From Candidatus Aquidulcis sp. (GTDB taxonomy: Bacteria > Chloroflexota > Anaerolineae > Anaerolineales > E44-bin32), in contig DYJB01000061.1 of assembly GCA_020723365.1 (NCBI GenBank), positions 1 to 14,406 on the forward strand: a stretch of 14,406 bases of DNA, read 5' to 3'. Positions within the stretch are counted from its first letter, which is position 1. Every line of letters starts with the position of its first letter. This document shows, piece by piece, positions 1 through 7,276 of the stretch. The notes under the pieces were generated by a model. The model made no database searches. It was given only the letters and a program-made list of their open reading frames with translations, and was not told the DNA's origin. The translations under genes were made by a program, and so were the position numbers.

Positions 1-840
1 GGAGGGATCGGGGCTAAGGTAGGCCGCCGCGGCGGCCAGGTCGGCGAACACGAAATCCGGCGTGTGTTCCGATGCCTGGAGGTCTTCGAGGCTGGATTCT
101 CCCGAGAGGACCAGCACCGTCGTGATCCCGCTCGTCTTGCCCAGCGCGATGTCGGTGTAGAGCCGATCACCGATCATGGCCAGCGAGGACACGGGCAGCC
201 GGAGCTTGGCGGCGGCCGCCTCGACGAACATGCGGTTCGGTTTGCCCACCACCAGATCGGGGTCCCGACCGGTGGAGGCCTTGATCAGCGCCAGCATGGC
301 GCCGACGTCGGGCATGTAGCCGCTGGGCGTCGGGCAATTGAAGTCGGCGTGCGTGGCGATGAACGGCAGACCGGAGCGCACCAGGTCGCACAGGCGCCAC
401 AGGCTGGCGTAGGTCAGCGTCGTGTCGAACCCCAGCACGATGTGCGTCGGCTGCGCATCCTCCAGCTCAACGCCGTGCTCCCGGAACTCGGCGTGCAGCG
501 ACGGGGGTCCAAAGAGGGCTACCCGTGCCTCCGGCATGCCTGAGCGGAGGTAGCGCGCCGTGGCCTCCCCCGAGGTGAAAATGCGGCTGCGATCGATGGG
601 CAGGCCCAGGCGCGTGATCTTGGCGGCGTAGTCGTCCTGGGAGCGGGAGGAGTTGTTGGTCAAGAAGAGGAAGTCGCGGCCTTGGCGGCGCAGGACCTCG
701 ATGAACTCCAGCGCGCCGGGGAGCAGCGCCTCCCCGAGGTAGAAGGTGCCGTCCATGTCGAGCAGGAAGCAGCGCACGTGCTCCAGCCCGGCCCCGGCCG
801 ACTCGGCAGCTTTCCCGTCATCGTGTGAGCTCGGACTCAT
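1..840 (-). CDS. NagD-like HAD-superfamily (class IIA) sugar phosphatase, C-terminus cut by window edge
   Basis: Haloacid dehalogenase phosphatase of the NagD / 4-nitrophenylphosphatase subgroup, expected to dephosphorylate small phosphorylated metabolites in the cytoplasm. The frame is open from ATG at 840 to base 1 without a stop, giving 280 residues, so only the extreme C-terminus is missing. All four HAD motifs are visible: motif I DMDGT at residues 28-32 (nucleophile D28, acid/base D30), motif II TNNSS at 61-65, the motif III lysine in GKPN (K200), and motif IV GDRLYTD at 224-230. A class IIA cap lies between motifs II and III. About 20 non-conserved residues precede the core. A GAGG ribosome binding site 7 nt upstream overlaps the stop of the aldolase gene, and the intergenic gap is 9 nt, so the two are almost certainly co-transcribed. 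Substrate cannot be told from sequence; a sugar phosphate is plausible given the neighbours. Confidence 0.9.
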   Translation of the reverse strand, partial: MSPSSHDDGKAAESAGAGLEHVRCFLLDMDGTFYLGEALLPGALEFIEVLRRQGRDFLFLTNNSSRSQDDYAAKITRLGLPIDRSRIFTSGEATARYLRSGMPEARVALFGPPSLHAEFREHGVELEDAQPTHIVLGFDTTLTYASLWRLCDLVRSGLPFIATHADFNCPTPSGYMPDVGAMLALIKASTGRDPDLVVGKPNRMFVEAAAAKLRLPVSSLAMIGDRLYTDIALGKTSGITTVLVLSGESSLEDLQASEHTPDFVFADLAAAAAYLSPDPS

Positions 841-849
841 CGGTGCGCC

Positions 850-1683
850 TCAGCGCCGGGCCAGCGCCGCTTGCAGTTCGTCATGCGCCTGGGCCGCCGT
901 CCAGCCGCTGCGGAAGATCCGGCTGATGGCGGCCGTCATCGCCTGGGGCACCGCGTGCTCGAAGACGTTACGCCCCACCGAGCACCCGACGGCGCCGGCG
1001 CGGCGTGCCTGCTCCATGCGAAGCAGCAGCTCCGCATCCGGTATTCGGCTCCCGCCGGCCAGGACGACCGGTTTGCCGCAGGCGCGCACGATCGGCTCAA
1101 ACGAACGCGCGTCGCCGGACCAGTTGACCTTGACGATGTCGGCGCCCAGCTCGGCGCACAGCCGGGCGTTGCGCATGAGGTACTCCGGTCCCAGTGACTC
1201 CGACATCGAATCCAGGTTCTGGTAGGCATTCGGGTACTCCGCTTCGGCGATCAGCGGCATGCCCTTGTACTCGCACGTCTCACCGATGCGGGACAGGTAC
1301 GAGATCATCTCGGGCTCGTTCTCTCCCGCCAGGGCGACGTAGACCACCACGGCATCCGCGCCCAGGCGCAGCGCCTCTTCGACCGACCCGATGGGTGTGA
1401 TGGTCGCCCCGGAGGGCCGGCCGGCGGCCGAAGCGGTCACCATCAGCGCCAGCGACGTCTCGCGGCGGAAGTGCTGCGCATGGGCCTTGGCCATGCCGCG
1501 CCCAAGCATCAGCACATTGGCGCCGCCGGCGATCGCCTCCTGGACCCGCTTGCCGGTGTCGTAGAGCCCCGGCAGGAAGCGCGGCGAGGTCATGCCATGG
1601 TCGATGGCGACGATCAGGCAGGTGGAGGTTTCGGCCTCGATCAGGCGGTTGAGGCGGATGTGCTTGCCGGTGACGGATGACAT
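850..1683 (-). CDS. Class I aldolase of the DeoC/LacD/FbaB (DhnA) family
   Basis: A 277-residue TIM-barrel Schiff-base aldolase, related to archaeal-type class I fructose-1,6-bisphosphate aldolase and to the LsrF / ADH-synthase branch. Visible landmarks are the IDHGM motif at residues 27-31, the candidate Schiff-base lysine K185 in DIVKVNWSGD, the phosphate-binding GGSR at 210-213, and a GRNVF motif near the C-terminus. These place it in the family but do not decide between fructose-bisphosphate, LsrF-type and other aldol substrates. The start is well supported by GGAGG at 1689-1693, 5 nt before ATG 1683. It sits between an MFS transporter (50 nt upstream) and a HAD phosphatase (9 nt downstream), which suggests uptake and breakdown of a sugar or related compound, but this is inference. 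No frameshift or missing motif is seen. Confidence 0.88.
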   Translation of the reverse strand: MSSVTGKHIRLNRLIEAETSTCLIVAIDHGMTSPRFLPGLYDTGKRVQEAIAGGANVLMLGRGMAKAHAQHFRRETSLALMVTASAAGRPSGATITPIGSVEEALRLGADAVVVYVALAGENEPEMISYLSRIGETCEYKGMPLIAEAEYPNAYQNLDSMSESLGPEYLMRNARLCAELGADIVKVNWSGDARSFEPIVRACGKPVVLAGGSRIPDAELLLRMEQARRAGAVGCSVGRNVFEHAVPQAMTAAISRIFRSGWTAAQAHDELQAALARR

Positions 1684-1733
1684 GCATGCCTCCGGCCCGC
1701 CGCTCGCCGGCGGGGCAGATGGGATCCAGCGGG

Positions 1734-3029
1734 TCAGGCGCCCAGCACGAGGATCACCCCGCCCAGCAGGCGGAGGATCCCCGCTCCCAGCATCGTTCCC
1801 CTCAGGTCGAATCCGGCGGCCAACGATGGGCCGAGCAGCGACCCCAGCAGGATCCCGAGGTTGAGCGCCAGGTTGTGGATCGCCATGTGCGCCGGGCGGT
1901 CATCATCGGGGACGCGCTCCATCAGCCGGTTGACCAGGGCGCCGTTGAGTAAACCCCAGACGGCACCACCGAACGCCGAGGCGACCCAGAACAGGGTAGC
2001 GTCCTGCGCCTGCCACGTCAAGAACGGATAGGCGGCGTACAGCAGCGAACTGACATGCACCAGGCGCCGGTGCCCCAGCAGGCCCGTCGCCCGCCGCAGC
2101 GCCAGGGAGGTAGCCATCATGCCCACGTAGAAAAGCGCGCTGCCCAGGCCAATGGCGCCATCCGTCAAGCGCAGTTCACGCACCCAGAAGATCGGGAAGA
2201 CCGGCAGCGGCAAGTACTGGAACGTGTAGAAGGCCAGGTAGGCCAGGATGAACACGCCGAAAGGGCCGCGCAGGAGGTCCAGCCGCAGCAACCGGCGGCC
2301 GTGGGCCCGCGTCAGGAAACGCAGGCCGGGCGAGGAGCGGTCCGCGTCGAGAAGGCGCAGTGACCCAGGGCCTGCCAGATCGAGCAGCGGTTTTCCGATG
2401 CGCGCGGGCAGAAGGTCGTCGGACGGGGCTTTCAGCCCGCCCAGGTGGTAGCTGCTGACCATAGCGCCCGCAGCGCCGATGGCGAACACCCACTGGTAGT
2501 TGGCCGGGAAGGGCTGCGTGTCCAGCAGACGGCCGCAGACGAGGACGGTGGCCGTCAGCACGACGGCCAGAAGCGCGTTGCGCCTGCCGACGACAAAGGC
2601 GCGCCAGTCCGGCGGCACCAGATCGGCGAACAGGGCGTTGAAGGCAATGGCCATCAGCGTTCCGGGAACGGACATCAAGGCCGTCAGCGCGATGACCGCC
2701 CAGACCTGGGCTTCTTGCGGCATCAGCGCCGGGATCGGGACCAGCAGCAGGTAGGCCAGCCGCGTCAGGAGCGAAGATCGGAACACGGCCTGGACAAGCG
2801 GACGACCTTCTACCCAGCGGCCGAAGGGGATCGAGCACAGCAGGTTGACCACGGCCGGCCCGGCCGTCAGCAGCGCCAGCTGGAAAGCTGAAGCGCCCTG
2901 GCGCGTGGCGTACACGGACAGGAAGGCCATGGCGCTGGCTGCCAGCACGCCGTACCAGGCGACGTCGTGCAGCAAGTGGCGCGTGTTCGAGCGCAGCTGG
3001 GGGCTGGCAGTGGAGGCGGGAGGAAGCAT
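1734..3029 (-). CDS. Major facilitator superfamily transporter
   Basis: A 431-residue integral membrane protein with about 12 hydrophobic spans in two halves separated by a longer polar, basic loop at roughly residues 205-245, the standard MFS architecture and length. The loop after the second span carries GRWVEGR (residues 70-76), an MFS motif-A-like sequence, and RAFVVGRRN follows the fourth span. The N-terminus has a short polar leader before the first span and no cleavable signal is apparent. Substrate cannot be predicted. It is the first gene of a leftward cluster with the aldolase and HAD phosphatase, so import of a carbohydrate or export of a metabolite is possible. A candidate promoter lies just upstream (3051-3079), predicting a short leader of about 15 nt; the ribosome binding site is weak. 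Confidence 0.85.
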   Translation of the reverse strand: MLPPASTASPQLRSNTRHLLHDVAWYGVLAASAMAFLSVYATRQGASAFQLALLTAGPAVVNLLCSIPFGRWVEGRPLVQAVFRSSLLTRLAYLLLVPIPALMPQEAQVWAVIALTALMSVPGTLMAIAFNALFADLVPPDWRAFVVGRRNALLAVVLTATVLVCGRLLDTQPFPANYQWVFAIGAAGAMVSSYHLGGLKAPSDDLLPARIGKPLLDLAGPGSLRLLDADRSSPGLRFLTRAHGRRLLRLDLLRGPFGVFILAYLAFYTFQYLPLPVFPIFWVRELRLTDGAIGLGSALFYVGMMATSLALRRATGLLGHRRLVHVSSLLYAAYPFLTWQAQDATLFWVASAFGGAVWGLLNGALVNRLMERVPDDDRPAHMAIHNLALNLGILLGSLLGPSLAAGFDLRGTMLGAGILRLLGGVILVLGA

Positions 3030-3050
3030 CGAGCGTTGCCCTGAGGCGGC

Positions 3051-3079
3051 ATTCTACGCCCAACAGGCGGGGGAGCCAA
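3051..3079 (-). promoter_or_regulatory. Candidate sigma70-type promoter for the MFS-aldolase-HAD cluster
   Basis: On the minus strand TTGGCT (3079-3074) is followed after exactly 17 nt by TAGAAT (3056-3051). The -10 matches consensus at 5 of 6 positions and the -35 keeps TTG. Predicted transcription start is near 3044, about 15 nt before the MFS start codon. Prediction from motif and spacing only. Confidence 0.5.
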
Positions 3080-3230
3080 CGGCCTTCCCGACAGCCCAAG
3101 CCCCGAGGGCTTCTTGGCAGGGTCCTCCTCCCACGTCAGCCGCCCTGCATGGCTATGCGCAGGATTGTCCCCAAGTTTACCCCCCTTGTCGATTGTGACG
3201 AATCGCCCATCAACCCCAGATGTGTGTTAT

Positions 3231-3259
3231 TTCAACCCGCGGGCTCCGAGGGATAGACT
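3231..3259 (+). promoter_or_regulatory. Weak candidate promoter for the hydrogenase operon
   Basis: TTCAAC (3231-3236), 17 nt, then TAGACT (3254-3259, fits TAnnnT). Both boxes are poor, which would fit an activated promoter, but could also be chance. If real, transcription would start near 3266, directly at the base of the 3270-3292 hairpin, leaving a leader of about 64 nt. Confidence 0.25.
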
Positions 3260-3292
3260 TCAGGCGCTTCCCTCGCGGGCTTTCCCCGAGGG
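3238..3292 (+). repeat. Duplicated element with mutually exclusive hairpins ahead of hydB
   Basis: CGCGGGCT-CCGAGGG at 3238-3252 recurs as CGCGGGCT-ttcc-CCGAGGG at 3274-3292, the second copy carrying four extra bases. The segment TCCCTCG at 3269-3275 is complementary to CGAGGGA at 3247-3253 (7 bp) and also to CGAGGG at 3287-3292 (6 bp, extended by GGG 3277-3279 with CCC 3284-3286 around a CTTT loop with one bulged C). The two pairings exclude each other. It could be an operator, an RNA switch, or a 5' stabilising hairpin. Confidence 0.45.
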
Positions 3293-3329
3293 CACCCTCA
3301 CTTCTGCCGAGAATGGAGCCAAGTCACCG

Positions 3330-4382
3330 ATGAGCTTCAAAGTCATCCCCAAGGCCGCGCTCCCGGATTGGATCGAGCAGATGCGCCGCAGTCAGCGCGT
3401 CGTCGGCCCCAAGCCGCTGCACGGCCAGCATGTGTTCGGTGAGATCCACGGCGCGGCCGAGATCGACCTCGATTACCCCACCACCGTCATCCCGCCCAAG
3501 AAGTACCTCTTCCCGCAGCAGGAGGACCTGCTGACCTACAAGCTCGACGGCAGCGCACCCTCGGTCGTCCAGGACGCCGAGCCTACGGTTGTGCTCGGGC
3601 TGCACACCTGCGACCTGCACGCGCTCCACCTGCTCGACCGCGTCTTCGAAAAGACCCACGTCGATCAGCCCTACATGGCGCGGCGAGCGAAGACAACGCT
3701 GGTCAGCATCGAGTGCCTGCGGCCCTGCATGTCCCACTCGTTCTGCAAGAGCATGGGTACGCTCAGCGTAACCGACGGCTTCGACCTGCACCTGACGGAC
3801 CTGGGCGACGACTACGGGGTCGACGTCGGCACGCCGAAGGGCGCCGCGTTGCTCGACGGGCTCAAGGGCGTGCGCGAAGCCACGGGCGACGACCGCCAGC
3901 GCGTCAACCGCATTATGACCGAGAAGTGGCCGCGCTTCCCGCTCCGCCTCGAGTTCGACGTCACCGAGCTGCCCAGCCTGCTCTCGGTCAGCTACGACTC
4001 GAAGCTGTGGGACGAGCTCGGCGAGCGCTGCCTGGCGTGTGCCATGTGCACCAACGTCTGCCCGACCTGCTACTGCTTCAACGTCGCCGACGAGGTCGAG
4101 CTGACGCTGACGGCCGGAAAGCGCTACCGCGTCTGGGACTCGTGCCAGCTCGACAAGTTCGCCACGGTGGCCGACGGGCACAACTTCCGCGCCAAGCGCG
4201 GCGCCCGCCAGCGGCACCGCTTCTTCCGCAAGGGCAAGTACCAGACGGATGCCTTCGGGCTGCTGGGCTGTGTCGGCTGCGGGCGCTGCGCCCAGGCCTG
4301 CCTGGTCGACATCACACCCGTCGACACCTGGAACGAACTACACCGCCCGGCCACGGAAGGCACCAAGGAGGCGGCGGCATGA
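3330..4382 (+). CDS. hydB: Group 3b [NiFe] hydrogenase (sulfhydrogenase) beta subunit, Fe-S protein
   Basis: Electron-transfer subunit of a cytoplasmic NAD(P)-linked hydrogenase, relaying electrons between the small-subunit clusters and the flavin subunit; related to AsrA of anaerobic sulfite reductase. The 350-residue protein has two ferredoxin-type 4Fe-4S sites: C234-C237-C240-C244 (CLACAMCTNVCP) and C314-C317-C320-C324 (CVGCGRCAQAC), the latter with Leu instead of the usual Pro after the last Cys. Extra cysteines lie at C247 and C249, and an N-terminal set (C94, C129, C133, C139) is in the region typical of the family. I chose ATG 3330 (starting MSFKVIP) although the frame is open to 3114, because the upstream part is not protein-like; a weak GGAG lies at 3314-3317. 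It is the first gene of the operon and overlaps hydG by 4 nt (ATGA). The gene order B-G-D-A matches the Pyrococcus-type operon. Confidence 0.9.
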   Translation: MSFKVIPKAALPDWIEQMRRSQRVVGPKPLHGQHVFGEIHGAAEIDLDYPTTVIPPKKYLFPQQEDLLTYKLDGSAPSVVQDAEPTVVLGLHTCDLHALHLLDRVFEKTHVDQPYMARRAKTTLVSIECLRPCMSHSFCKSMGTLSVTDGFDLHLTDLGDDYGVDVGTPKGAALLDGLKGVREATGDDRQRVNRIMTEKWPRFPLRLEFDVTELPSLLSVSYDSKLWDELGERCLACAMCTNVCPTCYCFNVADEVELTLTAGKRYRVWDSCQLDKFATVADGHNFRAKRGARQRHRFFRKGKYQTDAFGLLGCVGCGRCAQACLVDITPVDTWNELHRPATEGTKEAAA

Positions 4383-5230
4383 GCACGCCCCTGCGAGACA
4401 CCCTGAGCGAACCTTCGATCTACCTGCCCACGGCAGCAACCATCGCCGACGTGCGCGCCGTCGGGAAGCGCGAGAAGGTCTTCACCTTTGAGCTCCCCAA
4501 GGGGCTCTCGCTCGCCCATCAGCCGGGACAGTTCGTTGAGCTCTCGATCCTGGGCGTGGGCGAGGCCCCCATCAGCATCTCGTCGTCACCCAGCCGCAGC
4601 AATGGCACCTTCGAACTGTGTGTGCGCAAGGCCGGGGACCTGACCGGCGTGCTCCACACGCTCAAGGCCGGCGACACGGTTGGCGTCCGCGGACCGTTCG
4701 GACGCGGCTTCCCCATCGAGCGCTTCCGGGGAAAGGATATGCTCTTCGCCCCCGGTGGCCTCGGCCTGGCCCCACTCCGCTCGCTGATCAACCAGGTGCT
4801 GGATGAGCGCGGCAACTTCGGGCGGGTGATCATCGCCTACGGCGCCCGCGATCCCGGTGAGCTGCTCTTCAAGGACGAACTCGAACGCTGGGCGGAACGC
4901 AGCGACGTCGAACTTCACCTGACCGTCGATCGGGGCGACGAGACCTGGAGCGGCCCGGTGGGCGTCATCACCACCCTCTTCCCCAAGATCGAGGTCCACG
5001 CTCGCAACACGGTGGCCGTCACCGTCGGACCGCCGGTGATGTACCGCTTCGTGCTGATGGAGCTGCTGGGCAAGGGGCTCTCGGAGGGCAACATCTGGCT
5101 CAGCCTCGAGCGGCGGATGAAGTGCGGCGTGGGCAAGTGCGGCCACTGCCAGATCAACCATCTCTATGCCTGCCAGTCCGGCCCGTCCTTCTCCTACGCT
5201 GAGATCAAGCACCTCGGGGAGGCGCTCTGA
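4379..5230 (+). CDS. hydG: Group 3b [NiFe] hydrogenase gamma subunit, FAD/NAD(P)-binding reductase with 2Fe-2S
   Basis: Ferredoxin-NADP-reductase-like subunit that exchanges electrons with NAD(P)(H); related to AsrB and to dihydroorotate dehydrogenase electron-transfer subunits. In 283 residues: an FAD-binding beta-barrel with PISISSSPS near residues 64-72 (the RxYS-type flavin motif region), an NAD(P)-binding Rossmann half beginning FAPGGLGLAPL (123-133), and a C-terminal 2Fe-2S site with C249, C254, C257 and C265 in the context KCGVGKCGHCQ. The start ATG 4379 has an excellent AAGGAGG at 4365-4371, 7 nt upstream, inside the end of hydB, and the genes overlap by ATGA. NADP versus NAD preference is not readable from this motif. 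The longer open frame upstream to 3713 is a shadow of hydB. Confidence 0.92.
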   Translation: MSTPLRDTLSEPSIYLPTAATIADVRAVGKREKVFTFELPKGLSLAHQPGQFVELSILGVGEAPISISSSPSRSNGTFELCVRKAGDLTGVLHTLKAGDTVGVRGPFGRGFPIERFRGKDMLFAPGGLGLAPLRSLINQVLDERGNFGRVIIAYGARDPGELLFKDELERWAERSDVELHLTVDRGDETWSGPVGVITTLFPKIEVHARNTVAVTVGPPVMYRFVLMELLGKGLSEGNIWLSLERRMKCGVGKCGHCQINHLYACQSGPSFSYAEIKHLGEAL

Positions 5231-6003
5231 TGGCCGTCCGACCCAAAGTCGCGTTCTTCGAGTTCACCAGCTGCGAGGGCTGCCAGCTGACGGTGGTCGA
5301 CTCGCTGCAGACCCACCCTGAGCTGCTGGAAGCGGTTGAGATTGTGCGCTTCCGCGAGGCGATGAGCGAGAAAGGGGACGACTACCTGATCGCCTTCATC
5401 GAGGGATCGTGCACCCGCCCGAGCGATGAGCCGCACCTGAAGGCCATCCGCGAGCGAGCGGGCGTCGTCGTCGCCCTCGGCGCCTGCGCCCACCTGGGCG
5501 GGGTCAACGCCATCCGCAACCGCCAGGAGCTCTCCGAGCTGCGCCGCTATGTGTACGGGGACAAGGCCGAGTGGTACGAGACCTACCCGGCCCGCCCGAT
5601 TTCGGCCGTCATCCCCGTCGACGCCACCATCCCCGGCTGCCCCATCGACCGGGAGGAGTTCATCCGCGTCGTCAAGGCCGTCCTGCAGGGCCGCGCCCCA
5701 CAGCTGCCGGACTACCCCGTGTGCGTGGAGTGCAAACTCAAGGAGAACGTCTGCCTGTACCTGCGCGGCAAGACCTGCCTGGGCCCCATCGCCCTCGCCG
5801 GATGCGACGCCATCTGCCCGACCTACGGCGACTCGTGCGAAGCCTGCCGCGGGCTGATCCCCAACCCGAACATCGAATCGCTCAAGAACGTTCTGGCCGA
5901 ACACGGCTTGAGCGTCGAGCAGACCATGGCCAAGATGACGATGTTCCTGACCTACCAGACGATGGAAAGCGAGGCGGCCGCTCATGGCAACGGGAAGCGT
6001 TAA
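5230..6003 (+). CDS. hydD: Group 3b [NiFe] hydrogenase small (delta) subunit
   Basis: The Fe-S small subunit that contacts HydA and carries electrons away from the NiFe site. The 257-residue protein begins with FFEFTSCEGCQ, where C15 and C18 with C86 and C137 (IPGCPID) make the proximal 4Fe-4S site typical of the family. A further eight cysteines (165, 168, 175, 183, 191, 196, 203, 206) are enough for two more 4Fe-4S clusters, as in three-cluster group 3 small subunits. There is no twin-arginine signal, so it is cytoplasmic, unlike membrane-bound uptake enzymes. The start codon shares one base with the hydG stop (TGATG) and is preceded by GGGGAGG at 5216-5222 with 7-nt spacing. The C-terminal end overlaps hydA by 20 nt, implying translational coupling. 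Confidence 0.93.
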   Translation: MAVRPKVAFFEFTSCEGCQLTVVDSLQTHPELLEAVEIVRFREAMSEKGDDYLIAFIEGSCTRPSDEPHLKAIRERAGVVVALGACAHLGGVNAIRNRQELSELRRYVYGDKAEWYETYPARPISAVIPVDATIPGCPIDREEFIRVVKAVLQGRAPQLPDYPVCVECKLKENVCLYLRGKTCLGPIALAGCDAICPTYGDSCEACRGLIPNPNIESLKNVLAEHGLSVEQTMAKMTMFLTYQTMESEAAAHGNGKR

Positions 6004-7276
6004 GATCGACGTCCACCACATCACCCGCGTGGAGGGCCACGGAAACATCGTCGTCGACGTCAAGAACGGCCAGCTCAAGCAGTGCGACCTGGAGATCCCG
6101 GAGACGCCACGCTTCTTCGAGGCCATGCTGCGCGGCCGGCCGTACATGGAGTCATCGCACATCACCTCGCGCATCTGCGGCATCTGCGCCATCGGCCACG
6201 CCACCGCCTCGCTGCGGGCCACCGAGAAGGCGCTGGGGGTCGAGCCCAGCGCGCAGACGGTCCTGCTGCGCAAGCTGAACTTCCACGGCGAGATGCTCGA
6301 CAGCCACATCCTGCACGCCTACATGCTGGTGGCGCCCGATCTGCTCGGCGCGCCGAGCGTCGTGCCGCTGGCCAAGGCCGCGCCGGACGTCGTGCTGCGC
6401 GCCCTGCGCATGAAGAAGCTTGCCGGCGACCTGTGCGCCGCCATCTGCGGCCGCCATACCCACCCCATCGCCATGACCGTCGGCGGCTTCACGCACTTCC
6501 CCTCCAAGGCCGACCTGGAGGCTCTGCGCCAGCGCCTGATCGAGGCCCGCGCCGACGTCGACGCCACGGTCGAGCTGTTCCAGAAGCTCAAGATTCCGGC
6601 CTTCGAGCGCGATACCGAGTACATCGCCCTGTCCAAGCCCGATGAGTACTGCTTCATCGACGGCGTCATCAAGAGCACCGACGGCGGCTCCTGGCCCGTC
6701 GAGCAGTACCGCCAGGTGACGAACGAGACGTGCGTCAAGCACTCGTCCGCCAAGCGCACTCGCCATCAGCGCGAGTCCTACATGGTGGGTGCGCTGGCCC
6801 GCGTCAACGTCAACTTCGATCTGCTGCACCCCAAGGCCAAGTCGGCGGCGGGGGCGCTGGGCCTCAAGCCCAAGTGCGTCAACCCGTACATGAACACCGT
6901 GGCCCAGGTGATCGAAATCGCCCACTGCGTCGAGGACTCCATCCAGCTGTGCGACGTGCTGCTGTCTCGCGGCGTGACGTGGGAGGAACCGGTGGCCCCG
7001 GCCCGCCTGAGCGGTGAGGGCGTGGGCGCCTGCGATGTGCCGCGCGGCACGCTCTTCCACAACTACGTCATCCAGGACGGCCTGGTGAGCGGCGCCAACT
7101 GCATCATCCCCACCGGCCAGAACCTGAACAACATCGAAGCCGACATGCGCGCCCTGGTTCCCGCCATCCTGGACCGGCGCCCGGAGGAGATCACGCTTTC
7201 GCTCGAGATGCTCGTGCGGGCCTACGACCCCTGCATCTCGTGCTCGACGCACATGCTCGATGTCAAGTTCGTCTGA
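5984..7276 (+). CDS. hydA: Group 3b [NiFe] hydrogenase large (alpha) catalytic subunit
   Basis: Catalytic subunit carrying the NiFe(CN)2CO centre for reversible H2 cleavage; related Pyrococcus enzymes also reduce polysulfide. The 430-residue protein has the N-terminal L1 motif RICGICAIGH (C65, C68, H72) and the C-terminal L2 motif DPCISCSTH (C417, C420, H423), so all four nickel/iron cysteine ligands are present. ITRVEGHG at residues 13-20 is also the conserved large-subunit signature. Seven residues (MLDVKFV) follow H423 and should be removed by a specific endopeptidase after nickel insertion; the candidate protease gene overlaps this tail by 17 nt. GAGG at 5971-5974 precedes the start by 9 nt. 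No truncation or missing ligand is seen, so the enzyme looks functional. Confidence 0.95.
   Translation: MATGSVKIDVHHITRVEGHGNIVVDVKNGQLKQCDLEIPETPRFFEAMLRGRPYMESSHITSRICGICAIGHATASLRATEKALGVEPSAQTVLLRKLNFHGEMLDSHILHAYMLVAPDLLGAPSVVPLAKAAPDVVLRALRMKKLAGDLCAAICGRHTHPIAMTVGGFTHFPSKADLEALRQRLIEARADVDATVELFQKLKIPAFERDTEYIALSKPDEYCFIDGVIKSTDGGSWPVEQYRQVTNETCVKHSSAKRTRHQRESYMVGALARVNVNFDLLHPKAKSAAGALGLKPKCVNPYMNTVAQVIEIAHCVEDSIQLCDVLLSRGVTWEEPVAPARLSGEGVGACDVPRGTLFHNYVIQDGLVSGANCIIPTGQNLNNIEADMRALVPAILDRRPEEITLSLEMLVRAYDPCISCSTHMLDVKFV

Larger units (their letters stand above)
3030..3329. other. Divergent intergenic region between MFS transporter and hydrogenase operon
   Basis: A 300-base stretch with no convincing gene. 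It is less GC-rich than its surroundings in the middle (about 3170-3235). It holds a leftward promoter candidate, a small inverted repeat CGATT-N6-AATCG at 3190-3205, and a duplicated hairpin-forming element at 3238-3292. The hydB frame stays open upstream to 3114, but the encoded 72 residues look like translated intergenic DNA and lack homology-like character. Confidence 0.7.

Noticed and set aside
2176..3099. 307-codon minus-strand frame overlapping the MFS gene in another frame
   Set aside because: Arg/Pro/Gly-rich out-of-frame translation; the MFS frame has the hydrophobic periodicity of a real transporter.
3114..3329. Upstream in-frame extension of hydB by 72 codons
   Set aside because: The added residues are not family-like, span the candidate regulatory region, and the family starts near MSFKVIPK at 3330.
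3324..4217. 297-codon minus-strand frame opposite hydB
   Set aside because: Antisense to a gene with two intact ferredoxin sites; Val/Ala/Arg/Glu-rich without domain features.
3330..5230. Reading hydB and hydG as anaerobic sulfite reductase subunits AsrA and AsrB
   Set aside because: The families are related and share cluster and flavin motifs, but the next two genes are NiFe hydrogenase small and large subunits rather than AsrC, so the hydrogenase assignment fits the operon.
5194..6309. 371-codon minus-strand frame opposite hydD and hydA
   Set aside because: Shadow of well-identified hydrogenase genes; composition is low-information and no motif is seen.
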